From Pithys albifrons albifrons (taxonomy: Eukaryota; Chordata; Aves; Passeriformes; Thamnophilidae), in NCBI RefSeq assembly GCF_047495875.1, contig NC_092473.1:15482388-15546387 (forward strand): a stretch of 64,000 nt of DNA. Reading direction: 5' to 3'. Both the position numbers and the translations under genes were made by a program. This document shows positions 10,802-22,582 of the stretch, piece after piece. Under the pieces are notes generated by a model. That model was not told the DNA's origin. It made no database searches and saw only the letters and a list, made by a program, of their open reading frames with translations. Numbering within the stretch: position 1 is the stretch's first letter; each line of letters begins with the position of its first letter.

Positions 10802-11469
10802 GTGAGTGGCACCCCCTGGAGGGCTCTGCCTCCTGGAGGGGGCATGGAAAGGGGGGTCTCAGGGCAGCAGAACACCTGCCCCTGCTCTGCCAGGGTCCTT
10901 TGGGGCTGCAGTTTTGGTGTGGAGCAGGAAAAGCTTCCCAGGAACCTTCCACTCGTTCCTGGTGTTCACTGTGAGGACAAAGGAGTGGGAATATCAGTGT
11001 GGAAATGTTGGGGCTGTCCCCCTGTGACCCAAACCATCTGAGATAAGGGAGTTTGGCTGTTTCCTGGCTGATCTTCCCCCCCAAAGTCACATCCAGATCT
11101 TGCTGTGTTGTCCCTGCTTTCCCTGGAGCTGGTTCATGGAAGGGGGAACATTCCCAGCTGTGCTGTGGAGCTCAGGCTGGCACTGCTGCCAGGCTTTGAT
11201 TGGCAGCCTGGGCTGGGCTGAGCTCAAATATTGCTGCTTTTTTAAGAGGTGTAATTATGGGAGTCCATCTACATGTTTGATGTTCCTAACGAGCCAGATG
11301 CTCCTGAGGAACAACAGAACAGCAGCTCTTTGTGTCAGCCAAAGCTTGTGGTGGGGCTGAGTGGGGTCTGCAGCTTCTGCCTCTGGAAGCTTGGAAGGTG
11401 CCAAGCACTGGCACAGAACCATGAGGTGGGGGGCAAAGGTGTGTGCTCAGATTTGTGTCACCTCCCAAG

Positions 11470-11722
11470 TGAAAGGACAAGAAGAAATGGCCTCAAGTCG
11501 CACCTGGGAGGTTCAGATTAGAGATTAGAAAGTGGTTTTGCACTGAGAGAAGGGTCAGGCATTGGAATCAGTTGCCCAGGGAGGTGGTGGAGTCACCATG
11601 TGTGGAAGTGGTCAAGAAATGTCTGGATGTGGCACTTGGGGACGTGTCTGAGGGGTGATGATGGTGGTGCTGAGGTGACTGTTGGGCTGGATGATCTGGG
11701 AGGTGTTTCAGCCTTGATTCTG
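11470..11722 (+). mobile_element. CR1 3' fragment, decayed
   Basis: It includes 'atggcctcaagtcgcacc', 'tcaggcattggaatcagttg', 'gatgtggcacttgggg' and 'ctggatgatctgggaggt', all CR1 tail blocks in + orientation with more divergence than most copies here. Confidence 0.8.
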
Positions 11723-12030
11723 AGTTAACCAAGGACATCACCCCACCCCTGGTGCCTTGGCAAGAGGGGCAGCCCTGCTGCCAGCAGGGCCCTTTGCTTG
11801 GTGGGCATGAGGGGTTCTTTGAGCCCCATTCCCCATCTGCCCATGGGGTGGGAGCTCAGGCAGCATCTTGGTGGGCATCGAGCTCAGTCTGGAGAGGTGG
11901 TGGTTGCCCAAGGGTTCCCCATCAGCATTTTCCTTTGCAGTGGGTGGGTTGGCACTGCTGGGTGTGTCTGTCACCCAAAGGACTTGTAGGTAACATTTGC
12001 CCACTTGATGATGGGATGTTCTGTACAAAC

Positions 12031-12205
12031 CATGGAGTCATGGAATGGGTTGGGTTGGAATGCATCTTAAAACTCATCCAGTGCCACCCCATGGGCAGGG
12101 ACATCTTCTACCCAACCAGGTGGCTCCAAACCCCATCCAGCCTGGCCTGGGACATCTCCAGGCATGGCCCATCCACAGCTTCCCTGGGCAACAGAAGAAT
12201 TGTCT
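12031..12205 (-). mobile_element. CR1 3' fragment
   Basis: It starts GAGTCATGGAATGGGTTGGG and continues 'catgggcagggacatcttc', 'ccagcctggcctgggacat' and 'cttccctgggcaac', a CR1 tail on the minus strand. Confidence 0.85.
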
Positions 12206-13882
12206 CTGCTGGGGTGTGAGGAGGAGGTTTGAGCACTGGGGGGGTAACAGCACGTTGGGGAACTGGGAGTGAAGAGGGAGCCGAGGGGGAGCCGTGTCTT
12301 GTGAAGGGTCCCAGCCATGTGGAACGAGTTACCAGGGCAAGTGCTGGAGCAGAGGCTGGGAGGGAGTCTGAGACATCTTGATTAGTTCCTGGAGGAAGGG
12401 ATTGAAGAGTGGAGTGGAAAAGCAGGGAAAGGGGATTTAAAGCACATTACCACTTTAATTGAAAAGTGCCCAGAGCAAGGAAATTCGGGTTTGGAGCTGC
12501 CAATCTCTCCGTGGCTGCTGCAGGTGTGGGGCTGGGAGTGCTCCAGGCTCAGTGTCCAGGTGGAGCCTCATCCAAACCTCGTTTGCCCCAGGGATCAGAT
12601 CCTTTAAAATGTGTGTCATGCAGGAATAGAAGAGCAATATTTATAATATTAATGTATTTTTATATAATATCTGCTCTGTGGGCAAGATCCTTCTGTGGTG
12701 CCCTCAGATTGTTGCAGGAGCTGCTCCAGGCTGGTGGAACCCCAGGAGTCAGTCCCTCCCTACCCAGGGTCCATCCCACACCAGCTCCTGAGGAGCACAG
12801 AGAGAATTTAGGGAAGCCCAAGTGGATTTTTTCCAGCTGGGATTTTTGCCTCAGCCCTCCCTCCCCTGGCTTTGCTTCCTGTAAACAAAATCTCTCTTTA
12901 TTTTTTTGCTGCCACTTCCCAGATTTCCTTCCTTGCCTGGAACTCCAACCTGACCCCCCTCCCTCCCCAAATCCCAGCTCAGCCTCTCGGAGCTGCTCAA
13001 GTGCATCCTCAGAAGCTGCTGCAGAGCAGAAGAGTTTGCAGCAGTTTTGGCAGGCAGGGGCTTAAAAAAAAATAATTGAAATCCTCTGGCCTTTCCAGTC
13101 ATCACAAAAGATATTTTCTCCTTTTACAGGAGGAAAAAAGATCACTTAAAGTGACAGTCTTGGGAGAAAAAAATATTGCAAAAATATTCATAAAAGTCAG
13201 CAATAAATTTTCCCCTTAAATTGTCAAAAGTTTTTTGTGGTAAATGTTGTCCCTCTTTCCCAGAGAAAAGATTATTTCCAAATTATTTGTGTGTCACTTG
13301 ATATGTGCTATATTTTTTTTTAATGGTTTTGAATTTTCTTTTACTCTTTAAAAACTATTTCATGGAACCAAGTGCAGCAAATCCTTTTAGAGCCTCGTGG
13401 TTGGTGTTCAGCTCTTCGTGTTGCTCGTTGTGCTCTCGCTCGGCTCCCGCTGGAAGTGTCAGAACGTGGGTGGCATTTGGAAGGTTACTGGAAAGGGTGG
13501 GGATGTGATCAGCTAATCAGGGAGATGAACTCTGGCAAAAACCCCCAAGGCTTTGAAGCAAACAGGCTCTGGATGCCTGGGGAAAAATTGCATTAGATGT
13601 AACGAAATAAAAGTGGGAATTGAGGCGATCCCGAAATACAAGAGGAGGAGGAGGAGGAGGAGAAGGAGCCAAGGGATGTGTTGTCACTGGGGTGACAAGC
13701 ATGCCCTGCTCCTGGGCATCGTGGCCCTGCAGTGGGGACTAATTATTGTAATTTGCTTGATTGCATTAGCGTGGGGAGGAGGGAAGAAAGGAGCTTTCTG
13801 TGCCGCTCCCTCGCTCGGCTGCGCTGCCTGGAAGGTTGGGAAAGGATGTCTGCAGTGCTGTGACCTCTGGTGGCCCAGCTGC
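12206..13882. other. Single-copy intronic stretch with an AT-rich block and a GAG tract
   Basis: About 12630-12680 and 13090-13330 are AT-rich and non-repetitive. The second could be a conserved element: it has GATCACTTAAAGTGAC and a run of AAATATT motifs. A short (GAG)n tract lies at about 13642-13667. No exon was seen. Confidence 0.4.
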
Positions 13883-14406
13883 ACCCTCCTCCTCCTCCCT
13901 CCTCCATCCTCCTCCTCCCTCCTCCGTCCTCCTCCTCCCTCCTCCATCCTCCTCTCCTCCTCCTCTCCTCCTCCTCTCCTCCTCCGTCCTCCTCTGTCCT
14001 CCTCCGTCCTCCTCTTCCTCCTCTTCCTCCTCTTCCTCCATCCTCCTCCTCTTCCTCCATCCTCCTCCTCTTCCTCCATCCTCCTCCTCTTCCTCCATCC
14101 TCCTCCTCTTCCTCCATCCTCCTCCATCCTCCTCCATCCTCCTCCATCCTCCTCCTCCATCCTCCTCCTCCATCCTCCTCCTCCATCCTCCTCCTCCATC
14201 CTCCTCCTCCATCCTCCTCCTCCATCCTCCTCCTCCATCCTCCTCCGTCCTCCTCCGTCCTCCTCCGTCCTCCTCCGTCCTCCTCCTCCATCCTCCTCCT
14301 CCGTCCTCCTCCTCCGTCCTCCTCCTCCGTCCTCCTCCTCCGTCCTCCTCCTTCGTCCTCCTCCTCCGTCCTCCTCCATCCTCCTCCATCCTCCTCCTCA
14401 CTCCTC
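13883..14406. repeat. Polypyrimidine TCC/TCCTCC tract, about 520 bp
   Basis: The + strand is almost all C and T, built from TCCTCC with regular CCATCC, CCGTCC and CTCTTCC variants. The minus strand is correspondingly purine-rich. Every frame is open and encodes low-complexity Ser/Pro or Glu/Gly runs that I do not regard as protein. Confidence 0.95.
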
Positions 14407-14559
14407 AGCAACCTCCTTTGTGCTCTGATTTCCCTTTGGCTGGGGACAGCCCTTGGCAGGAGGAGTTGTTGCTCTTTGGTGGCTGGAAGAGGCCCAAGCA
14501 CTTCTCCAAGTGCCCTTCACCCACTCCCTGCCCTCAAAGTGCCCCAGATGTGGGGGCTT

Positions 14560-15064
14560 CTCAAAGGGGTGACCTCATCACTCCACAACTCCCTGAAGGA
14601 ATGTTCTGGCCAGGTGGGGGTTGGTCTCTTCTCTCAGGCAACCAACAGTAGGACAAGAGGGCACAGCTTGAGCTCTGCCAGGGGAGGTTTAGGTTGGATA
14701 TCAGGAAGAAATTGTTTGCAGAGAGAGTGCTCAGGGATTGGAATGGGCTGCCCAGAGAGGGGGTGGATTCCCCATCCCTGGAGGTTTTTCAGCTGAGCTT
14801 GGCCGTGGCACTGAGTGCCATGATCTGGTAAAGGGACTGGAGTTGGACCAAGGGTTGGACTTGATGATCTGGGAGGTCTTTTCCAACCCAATCCATTCTG
14901 TGATTCTGTGGATGTGGCACTGAGGGAGAATCCACCATGTCTTGATCCAACCCCACTGTGATCACCAGCCCAGGGCACAGAGTGCCCTGGGCTGGTGATC
15001 ACAGTAGGGTTGGATCAAGGGTTGATGATCTCAGAGATCTCTTCCAACCCAACTGATTCTCTGA
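14560..15064 (+). mobile_element. CR1 3' copy with palindromic second tail
   Basis: It runs from 'tgacctcatcactccacaac' through 'ggttggatatcaggaagaaa' to TTCTGTGATTCTGTGG at about 14910. It then continues 'gagaatccaccatgtcttg', a palindrome, and a second CR1-like end (gatgatctcagagatctc, finishing at about 15064). Confidence 0.85.
14941..15019. repeat. Near-perfect palindrome, 38-bp arms, 3-nt loop
   Basis: The arms are 14941-14978 and 14982-15019 with loop AGA. The inner 22 bp on each side pair perfectly and there is one mismatch further out (CCACTG against CAGTAG). It is the same palindrome as at 8980, 22447 and 26335. Confidence 0.95.
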
Positions 15065-15318
15065 TCCTGGGGAGTTAAGAGGGAAAACAAGAAAATAACC
15101 CAAAAATCAGCACCAGTGATGCTCTCCCAGGAAGGGGTTTCCAGTCCATCCTCTCATGGTGGTTGTGGTGACTGGTTTGGTTCTTGGGCTGCACCACCCC
15201 GTGCCAGTTGTAGCAGGATGGAGGTTCTCACCTGGTGTTGTGCAGGTGGGGCCAGTGCTGGGGCCATCTCAGAGCCACCTGTGCAGGAGGGACCAGGCAG
15301 GTTTGCTCACCTGAATTA

Positions 15319-15465
15319 TCATGGAATCCTGGAATGGGTTGGGTTGGGAGGGACCTTAAAGCCCATCCAGTCCCACCCCAGCCATGGGCAGGGACACTTT
15401 TTTGCACTATCCCAGGTTGCTCCAAGCCCAGTTCAAGCTGGACACTTCCAGGGATGGGGATTGTT
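15319..15465 (-). mobile_element. CR1 3' fragment
   Basis: It starts ATCATGGAATCCTGGAATGG and continues 'gccatgggcagggacac' and 'gacacttccagggatggg'. Confidence 0.85.
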
Positions 15466-15705
15466 CAAGGTGGGTTGTTCAGAGAATCTGGAGGCTGATC
15501 TGTAATCTGATAATGTTGGACCAGAGTGAATGTTCTCCAGCTGGTGGGAAGTGCCATCCTGTGCAGGCTGGGATCTGATCAGGAGCTTGGTGTGCTCCTG
15601 ACTGTGGGCCTGGAGGTGACATGCAAGGTCCAGAGCAAAGTTCTTCCACCAGCACTGTCAGATGAGGAGCACAAGCCTGTCATCCTCTGGCTAAGGAATT
15701 GTAAC

Positions 15706-15851
15706 ATCATGGAGGGGTTTGGGCTAGAAGGGACTTCAAAGATCATCCAGTTCCAACCCCCTGCCATGGGCAGGGACACCTTCCACCATCCCAGGTTGCT
15801 CCAAGCCCTGTCCAACCTGGCTTTGGACACTTTCAGGGCTGGGGCCATCCT
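15706..15851 (-). mobile_element. CR1 3' fragment
   Basis: It starts ATCATGGAGGGGTTTGGG and continues 'gatcatccagttccaaccc', 'ccatgggcagggacacctt' and 'ccaacctggctttggacac'. Confidence 0.85.
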
Positions 15852-15921
15852 GTAATTTCTCCCTTTCCATGGAAGAAGCAGCAGAGCTGAGTTATTGTCC
15901 CTTCTTTTGGTGTGAACATCA

Positions 15922-16222
15922 GGGTTGGATCAAGACATGGTGGATTCTCACAGTGGGGTTGGATCAAGACATGGTGGATCAAGACATGGTGGATTCTCAC
16001 TCAGTGCCACATCCATAGAAACACAGAATCATAGAATGGGTTGGGTTGGAAAAGACCTCCAAGATCAGCAAGTCCAACCCTTGGTCCAACTCCACTCTGT
16101 GCCCTGGGCTGGTGATCACAGTGGGGTTGGATCAAGATGTGGTGGATTCTCACTCAGTGCCACATCCACAGAATCACAGAATGGATTGGGTTGGAAAAGA
16201 CCTCTGAGATCATCAAGTTGGC
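15922..16222 (-). mobile_element. CR1 tail complex with repeated flanking motif
   Basis: Two CR1 ends (ACACAGAATCATAGAATGGG at about 16020 and AGAATCACAGAATGGATTGG at about 16170) alternate with units containing 'ggttggatcaagacatgg'. This is the reverse-orientation version of the CR1-tail repeat seen at 21880-22520. Confidence 0.8.
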
Positions 16223-17588
16223 TCTTGTTGAGTTTGCTGCTCCCAGAGCTGCAGAGGGAAGTTGCCACCAGGCCTGGTACCTGTGCCATGTCCCATGTCC
16301 CCTGTGTGGCATCTCCTAAAGAAAGGAAAGAGCCACCTGTGCAGGACAAGGGATCCAGCCCATCCAGCACAGGGGGGAGACACAGGAGAGGGCCTGGGTA
16401 GGTCTGGCCTAAACCCTCCTCTGCCATCAGCACAAAGATCTGGGCTCATCAATTATGCAAATATTTCTCAGCATGCAAACAATTCCCACACCACAACAGG
16501 GACCTCGGGGCATTAAAGGACCGTAGAAAATTCACTGGATTTTTAAACTGCTCCAGCCCTTGCTGGTCTTGGGAATTAAATGTTGTGTCCTTCAGGAGGT
16601 GTATAAATAAAAAGAGTTATAAACTGCAGCCTTGAAGCTCAGAGGGAGCTTTAGGCACCCAGCAGAAGGAGGGTCTTGTTGGGTTCTTTGGGTTTAGGAG
16701 CTCCAGGTGTCAGGCTCTGGAGGCCCTTCCAGCCCTGCCCTGCAGACCTTAAATAATTCTATTTTTAAATCTGAGCCTTGCAAAGCTCCTTCCTCTGTGC
16801 TGAGCTGGGCTCCAAACCCCAACCAGTTTGTGTCAGAACACACTGGGGAATGTTTGGCTTCCAAAGAGATGCTGAAGCTGCTTTTCCTGTGGGTGGCAGA
16901 GCCTGTGGGAAGTGCAGGGATTTGGGGGTTTCTCTGGAAGGGTTTATTTATATGAGGAGGAAAAGGGAAATCTGGAATTTAACATTGCCCATCATGGAGA
17001 TTTTGGGGGGGATTTTCACCCATCTTTTGCTCAGTGAAGACACAGGAAGGTCTCTGAGTTGCCTGTGGGTTCTGGGGGGGCTGTGCAGACACAGCTCAAC
17101 TCCCCAACCTCCTGCTCAGCTCCCCCTGCTATTGGCCTGTCTGTGCCATTTTTTATTTTTTTTTCAGAATTAATTTTGGGCTGAAAAAGTCTCAAAGAGT
17201 GCTTTGTTCCTCCTTGACACTCACTCCAGGGAGAAAAAAAAAAAAAAGAAAAAAAGAAAAAGGAAAAAAAAAAACCCGTGGAAAATCTGACATCTGCATT
17301 GTAGAGAAAAATCAATAGATAGGGAGGAATATAATTATCCCCCACTCCTGAAAGAATTTGGGAGATATTTTCTGTAACAGTGACTCATATGGGCTCAGAG
17401 CTTGAATGACATTTTAATTATTCAGGGGTTTTTTTTTTGGTTTGAATCACCAAAGGGCAGAGCCTGGAAGGGGCACAGTTGGGCAGAGCCAGCCAGGAGT
17501 GGCAAAGGTGGGGTTGGCATCGAGCACTTCCCTCCCTCCACAGGGCTGTGGGGCTGGGGGGGCACAGCTGGGAGCTGCTCCCACAGGG
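16223..17588. other. Single-copy stretch with octamer-bearing element and A-rich tract
   Basis: 16440-16530 is AT-rich and non-repetitive. It has the octamer ATGCAAAT at 16455-16462 and a near-octamer ATGCAAAC at 16473-16480, so it may be a regulatory element, which is untested. 17231-17274 is an A-rich simple tract. No exon was recognised. Confidence 0.4.
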
Positions 17589-18158
17589 GAGGGATCCCCC
17601 CTGGCTCCAAGGGGGTCCATGAAAGCCATCCCTGGTCCAGGAGGGATCCCCCCTGGCTCCAAGGGGGTCCATGAAAGCCATCCCTGGTCCAGGAGGGATC
17701 ACCCCTGGGTCCATTAGGGCCATCCCTGATCCAGGAGGGATCACCCCTCGGTCCAGGAGAGCCATCCCTGATCCAGGAGGGATCACCCCTGGGTCCATAA
17801 GGGCCATCCCTGATCCAGGAGGGATCACCCCTGGGTCCAGGAGAGCCATCCCTGATCCAGGAGGGATCACCCCTGGGTCCAGGAGAGCCATCCCTGATCC
17901 AGGATGGATCACCCCTTGGTCCATGAGAGCCATTGCTGATCCAGGAGGGATCACCCCTGATCCAGGATGGATCACCCCTGGGTCCATAAGGGCCATTTCT
18001 GATCCATGAGGGAACACATCTAGGTCCAGGAGAGCCATCCTGATCCCTGAGGGACCACCTCTGGGTCCAGGGGAGTCCATGAGAGCCATCCCTGACCGTT
18101 GAGGTATCACTGCTGGGTCCATCTGGGCCATCCCTGATCCATGATGGACCACCCCTGG
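17589..18158. repeat. 42-bp minisatellite with longer leading units, about 13 copies
   Basis: The first two units are about 51 bp ('ctggctccaagggggtccat'). From about 17690 the unit is 42 bp: CCATCCCTGATCCAGGAGGG then ATCACCCCTGGGTCCA(g/t)... Later copies decay. Confidence 0.9.
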
Positions 18159-19094
18159 TTGGTCCCTTTGTTGGGTGCTCTCAGTGCTGGGGTGGGAGAG
18201 GGGCTGTGTGAGGTGACCTGGTGGAGCAAGGCTGGAGTTGTTCAGTGGGAGTGAAGGGGTGACTTTGATTTCCTTCCCCAGCATCCCACTTGGCAAATGG
18301 ATTCCCCAAAGTCCTGCACCAGAGGGAGTTTGTCAGCCAGGAACAGCCAGTTTGGAGCAGGCTGAGGGAGTTCTGGAACTTGAGGGTGGGGCCAGCCCTG
18401 CAGCAGAGCTCATCCATTTGGATTTGCTCCATTTTTGCAAAGAATTTGCTGGGAAATAGATTTATTTTTTATCTTTGTTTGCTTGTGGATCTGCTCAGGT
18501 GACTGTGTGGTCACCTTGCCTTGAGCCCTGCAGGGAGATCCAGAGCTGGGGATGATGCTGGAGACAGACCTGGGTCTTGTCCTTGTAGTTGGAGTCTTAT
18601 CTCTCTGTGTCTTATTTATCTTCTCCAGCTCCAGCTGCCAAAAGTCACCCCTGGTGCCTCCAGAGTGTGGGAAATGCTCTTTCTCCATGACCTTGAGCTC
18701 CTGGATGCAGAGCAGGGCTGGGGGCTGGAGAGTTGAACTGATTAAACCCAGGCATTTTATTACACACCATTCAAATATTTTTTTTTTTGAAAAGCTCTAA
18801 AGGTCATTTTTCTTCCCCTGTGAAAAAAATTCCAGTGGATTTAATGCCCCTCAACTTTGGGAGCCTGGAGGTTGCCCAGGTCCCAGCAGGTGCTGCTGCT
18901 CCCTCCTCCCCTGGGCTGGGCCCTGGTGGGGCAGCAGATACTGAGCCCATATTTCACTGGGGACTTGATTCAGCCCAGGGGATGTTCTGAAGGGGACTTA
19001 ATTCAGCCCAGAGAACACTCTGCAGGGTCCCTGTGGAGGAGCTGTGGGAGTTACCAGGGCAAAGATCCCCCCTTTGCCCTTGCCCAGCCCCCAG
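18159..19094. other. Single-copy intronic sequence
   Basis: No exon, RNA or repeat family was recognised. Confidence 0.45.
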
Positions 19095-19367
19095 GAGTGC
19101 CCCAGGGCACTGGGGGCACATTCTGGATGCCCGGAGTGCCCCAGGGCACTTGGGGCACATTCTGGGTGCCCGGAGTGCCCCAGGGCACTGGGGGCACATT
19201 CTGGGTGCCCGGAGTGCCCCAGGGCACTGGGGGCACATTCTGGGTGCCCGGAGTGCCCCAGGGCACTGGGGGCACATTCTGGGTGCCCGGAGTGCCCCAG
19301 GGCACTGGGGGCACATTCTGGGTGCCCGGAGTGCCCCAGGGCACTGGGGGCACATTCTGGGTGCCCC
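19095..19367. repeat. 39-bp minisatellite, 7 copies
   Basis: The unit is GAGTGCCCCAGGGCACTGGG plus GGCACATTCTGGGTGCCCG, with only a few substitutions among copies, implying recent homogenisation. CCAGGGCACTGG is partly self-complementary. 39 bp is 13 codons, hence open frames. Confidence 0.95.
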
Positions 19368-21302
19368 ACTCAGCCCAGACCATGAGCCCCACGTGTTTGC
19401 AGCCTCTTTCCTTCCTTCCTTCCTTCCCACAGGATGGGTTTAATCCTCCTGCCTGGAGCTGTTCACAGCAAGGCCACGGGGGTGAAAGGGCGAGTGCTGG
19501 TTCACTTGGCCACCTGTTTCCTTCCCTTCAGCTCAGATTGAATTTGTGGGGCTGAATTCCTTCCCCTCAGCCCCTGCAGTGGCTTTGGGTTGCCTGGTTT
19601 TTCCTGGGGTGGGAAGTTTGTAAATATGGATTTGCTTTTATCACTGGGGAGGGAAAGCAAACCCCACATCCCTGGGCTCTGTCCTGCTCTGCCAGCTGGG
19701 GCACACCCTGGCACACCCTGGCAGGGGCTCTCAGGGGATCTGTCATTTCAGAGCAGGGTGGAGGGGGCAGGAGGAGCTGGGGAGGGCAAAGCCAGGGCTG
19801 TTGACAGCCCATGTGTCTCATCCCAACCCCTCAGTGATGCAGGAGGTGGTGGGATCTGCTCACAACTCCCCTCCACCTGCTCTGCCACCCCAGTGCCTGG
19901 GGGAGATCCCTTTGCATCCCTTTCCTGCCAGTCAGGAGTCCCTGAACTCAGCTCAGACACACACACAGAGCCCAGACACTGCCCTGGAACTGGATATTTC
20001 AGGGTATTTTAGAGCTCTGGGCAGTTTGGGGAGGGCTTTAACTGCAATTTGAGTTCTCTTGAGCCCCAAACCTGCTGAACTTTGTTTTCTGCTGCAGGTG
20101 AAGACTTTTTTTTTTAGCATGAGCAGGGAGGTTGGACCAGAAGAGCCCCAGTGGGTCCCATCCACATCCCATTTTGTGATCCTGGGAATTTGGATGAACC
20201 CACTGGGCCAGGATATGCCACAATGCTGGAATTGCCTCCTCTGAGCTCTCAGGAAAGGTCACTGATCTCTTCTTGAAAACCTTCCCTGCTGGAAATGCAA
20301 AGAAGCTCCAGGATGCTCCTGGTGCAGCAGCTCCTTCCAGAAACTCCCTTTGTTTTTGTCCTGAGGGAGGCAGGAATATCATAATTAGGGGCAATGTCAG
20401 AGGTAGGCAAATAGCCCTAATTGTATGCAGATGATAGAGCTGCCTCAGCCTTTTGACTAGTGAAGCTTTCCTCAATTTGGGATATTGTGATCCTAATCAG
20501 GGCTCTTTGCCTACATCAAAGCTGAGCCCCAGCCCTTGGGGCTGGCCCTGCTTGATTGCATCCTGCTCATCCCTGCCCAGGTGTCCTTCCTGCTCTGGAC
20601 AACTGAGGCCTTTCTGCTCTTCATCTCCGAGGCAAGGAAATTTAATCCCAATATTACTGCCAGGCCTGGAATGGGCCCAGTGGTTTGGAAATGTCCCCTC
20701 CTGTTGCCCTGAGCTCTGAGTGCAGGGCCAGCTCAGAAATCTGCTGTTTCCCTGCCAACCTCTAACCTGAGGAGGGGCAGAGCTGTCATTAGTGCACCCA
20801 TCTGTGCTGGGATCTGTCAGCTTCCTTCCCCTGCTCCTCTTTTGTTTCTCTAATTACTCTGATTGCATCTCTGCAGGTCCCCATCCTGCCCTGTGGCACA
20901 GGTGGCACAGGTGGCTCTGCCAGAGGGCAGCAGTTGGGTTTGGATGTTAAAGCAGTGGCTGCAGGGAACGTTTCTTGCTGTGCAGAGGGACCCAGTGGCA
21001 GAGCCTGGGGGGGTTTGTCCCCCAGGGAGGAGCCCTGGGCTGCTCTGCAAAGGCTCAGGTGTGGGGAAAGCACCTTCCAGCATCCTTGAAGGGATGGAAA
21101 AGATTCCACAAGGATTTCATGTCAGAGAATCAGTGGGATGAGTGCCATGCCCACTGTTCCCTCAGGGATAACAGCTGGAGAGCTGTGGGTGTGCTGTGGC
21201 TGTCACAGCCTCTGCCATGCCAGCCTGCCCTTTGGCACCTTGAGGTACAAGATAAAAACAAAATGCAATATTTGTGACTGTACTCCTGTGGTTTTTCCCC
21301 AG
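19368..21302. other. Single-copy intron with a homeodomain-site-rich block
   Basis: A degenerate CR1-like tail may lie at about 20125-20190 (aggttggaccagaagagcc). 20370-20480 is AT-rich, with TAATTA at 20382-20387 and CTAATTG nearby, and could be a conserved element. The intron ends in TTTTTCCCCAG at 21302. Confidence 0.4.
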
Positions 21303-21368
21303 GGGCTGATTAAAATCCGAGGGGATCCCTGCTGGAAGGAGTTGACTTGCATGGATTATCACTATGAG
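21303..21368 (+). CDS. LMF1: LMF1 internal exon (lipase maturation factor 1)
   Basis: The 66-nt exon encodes 22 codons in phase 0: GLIKIRGDPCWKELTCMD then YHYE. From memory it matches human LMF1 directly after the residues encoded at 10653-10801, with substitutions such as RCWRD to PCWKE and F to Y. The 'LTCMD.HYE' block distinguishes LMF1 from LMF2, which has a different sequence before HYE. Acceptor CCCCAG ends at 21302, and donor GAG|GTGAGT begins at 21369. The encoded segment immediately precedes the conserved region starting TQP and continuing to SPWWFH in other vertebrates. That next exon was searched for to the window end and not seen. Confidence 0.95.
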
Positions 21369-21744
21369 GTGAGTGATGTGCACAGAAAGCCTCGTTTCTC
21401 TTTGCTTTGCTTTGCTAACACAATTTCCCCCCACCTTTGCTCTCCTGCCAGGCAGCTCTCCATGTTTTCCCCCTTTGTCCCAGCCCTCTGGCACTGCCCT
21501 CCTGCCAGCTGGGTGATGCTCTTTGTCCCAACCACAGCCCTAAAAGCCCAATTTCTGCCCTTCCCCTTCCCTGCCCTTCCCCATTGTGGCTCCAGGAGCA
21601 AAACTGAGCCTCCCTGAGACCTTCCATGGCCAAAGTGCTGCTAGGCAGGGACAGAGAGGAGCTTTCTGTGGTGCTGTGCTGAGGGTTTCCTCTGCCAGCC
21701 CCAAAGTGGGCACCTGCAGAGCTGGAGCAGCCCAGGGCTGTGCC

Positions 21745-22582
21745 ACAGGCTGAGCTTGGCCGTGGCACTGAGTGCCATCATCTGGTAAAGGGACTGGAGT
21801 TGGCCCAAGGGTTGGACTTGATGATCTCAGAGGGCTTTTCCAACCCAATCCATTCTGTGTTTCTGTGGATGTGACACTTAGTGAGAATCCACCACATCTT
21901 GATCCAACCCCACTGTGATCACCAGCCCAGGGCACTGAGTGGGGTTGGACCAAGGGTTGGACTTGATGATCTCAGAGGTCGTTTCCAACCCAATCCATTC
22001 TGTGATTCTATGGATGTGGCACTGAGTGAGAATCCACCATGTCTTGATCCACCATGTCTTGATCCAACCCCACTGTGAGAATCCACCATGTCTTGATCCA
22101 CCATGTCTTGATCCAACCCCACTGTGAGAATCCACCATGTCTTGATCCAGCCCAGGGCACTCTCAAGGGTTGGACTTGATGATCTCAGAGGTCTTTTCCA
22201 ACCCAATCCATTCTGGGATTCTGTGGATGTGGCACTGAGTGAGAATCCACCACATCTTGATCCAACCCCACTGTGAGAATCCACCATGTCTTGATCCAGC
22301 CCAGGGCACTCTCAAGGGTTGGACTTGATGATCTCGGAGGGCTTTTCCAACCCAACCCATTCTATGATTCTGTGTTTCTATGGATGTGGAACTGAGTGAG
22401 AATCCACCACGTCTTGATCCAACCCCACTGTGAGAATCCACCACATCTTGATCCAACCCCACTGTGATCACCAGCCCAGGGCACAGAGTGCCCTGGGCTG
22501 GTGATCACAGTAGGGTTGAATCAAGGGTTGGACTTGCTGATCTTGGAGGTCTTTTCCAACCCAATCCATTCCATGATTCTCT
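21745..22582 (+). mobile_element. CR1 tail cluster: several 3' ends joined by a shared linker repeat
   Basis: CR1 3' ends recur at about 21860, 22010, 22215, 22370 and 22575 (for example ACCCAATCCATTCTGTGATT). Each is followed by 'gagaatccaccatgtcttg' and 'atccaaccccactgtg' units. This looks like repeated tail duplication within one insertion rather than five insertions. Confidence 0.8.
22447..22525. repeat. Near-perfect palindrome, 38-bp arms, 3-nt loop
   Basis: The arms are 22447-22484 and 22488-22525 with loop AGA. It is almost identical to the palindrome at 14941-15019, with one additional mismatch near the outer end. Confidence 0.95.

Larger units (their letters stand above)
10802..21302 (+). 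other. LMF1: LMF1 intron between the two recognised exons (10.5 kb)
   Basis: It is bounded by GTGAGT at 10802 and TTTTTCCCCAG ending at 21302, and joins two phase-0 exon edges whose proteins are contiguous in human LMF1. It contains CR1 copies on both strands, a polypyrimidine tract and two minisatellites. 10802-11469 is single-copy with no feature seen. Confidence 0.9.

Noticed and set aside
13553..14796. Ser/Pro-rich and Glu/Gly-rich open frames
   Set aside because: They come from the TCCTCC polypyrimidine tract, and low complexity explains the lack of stops.
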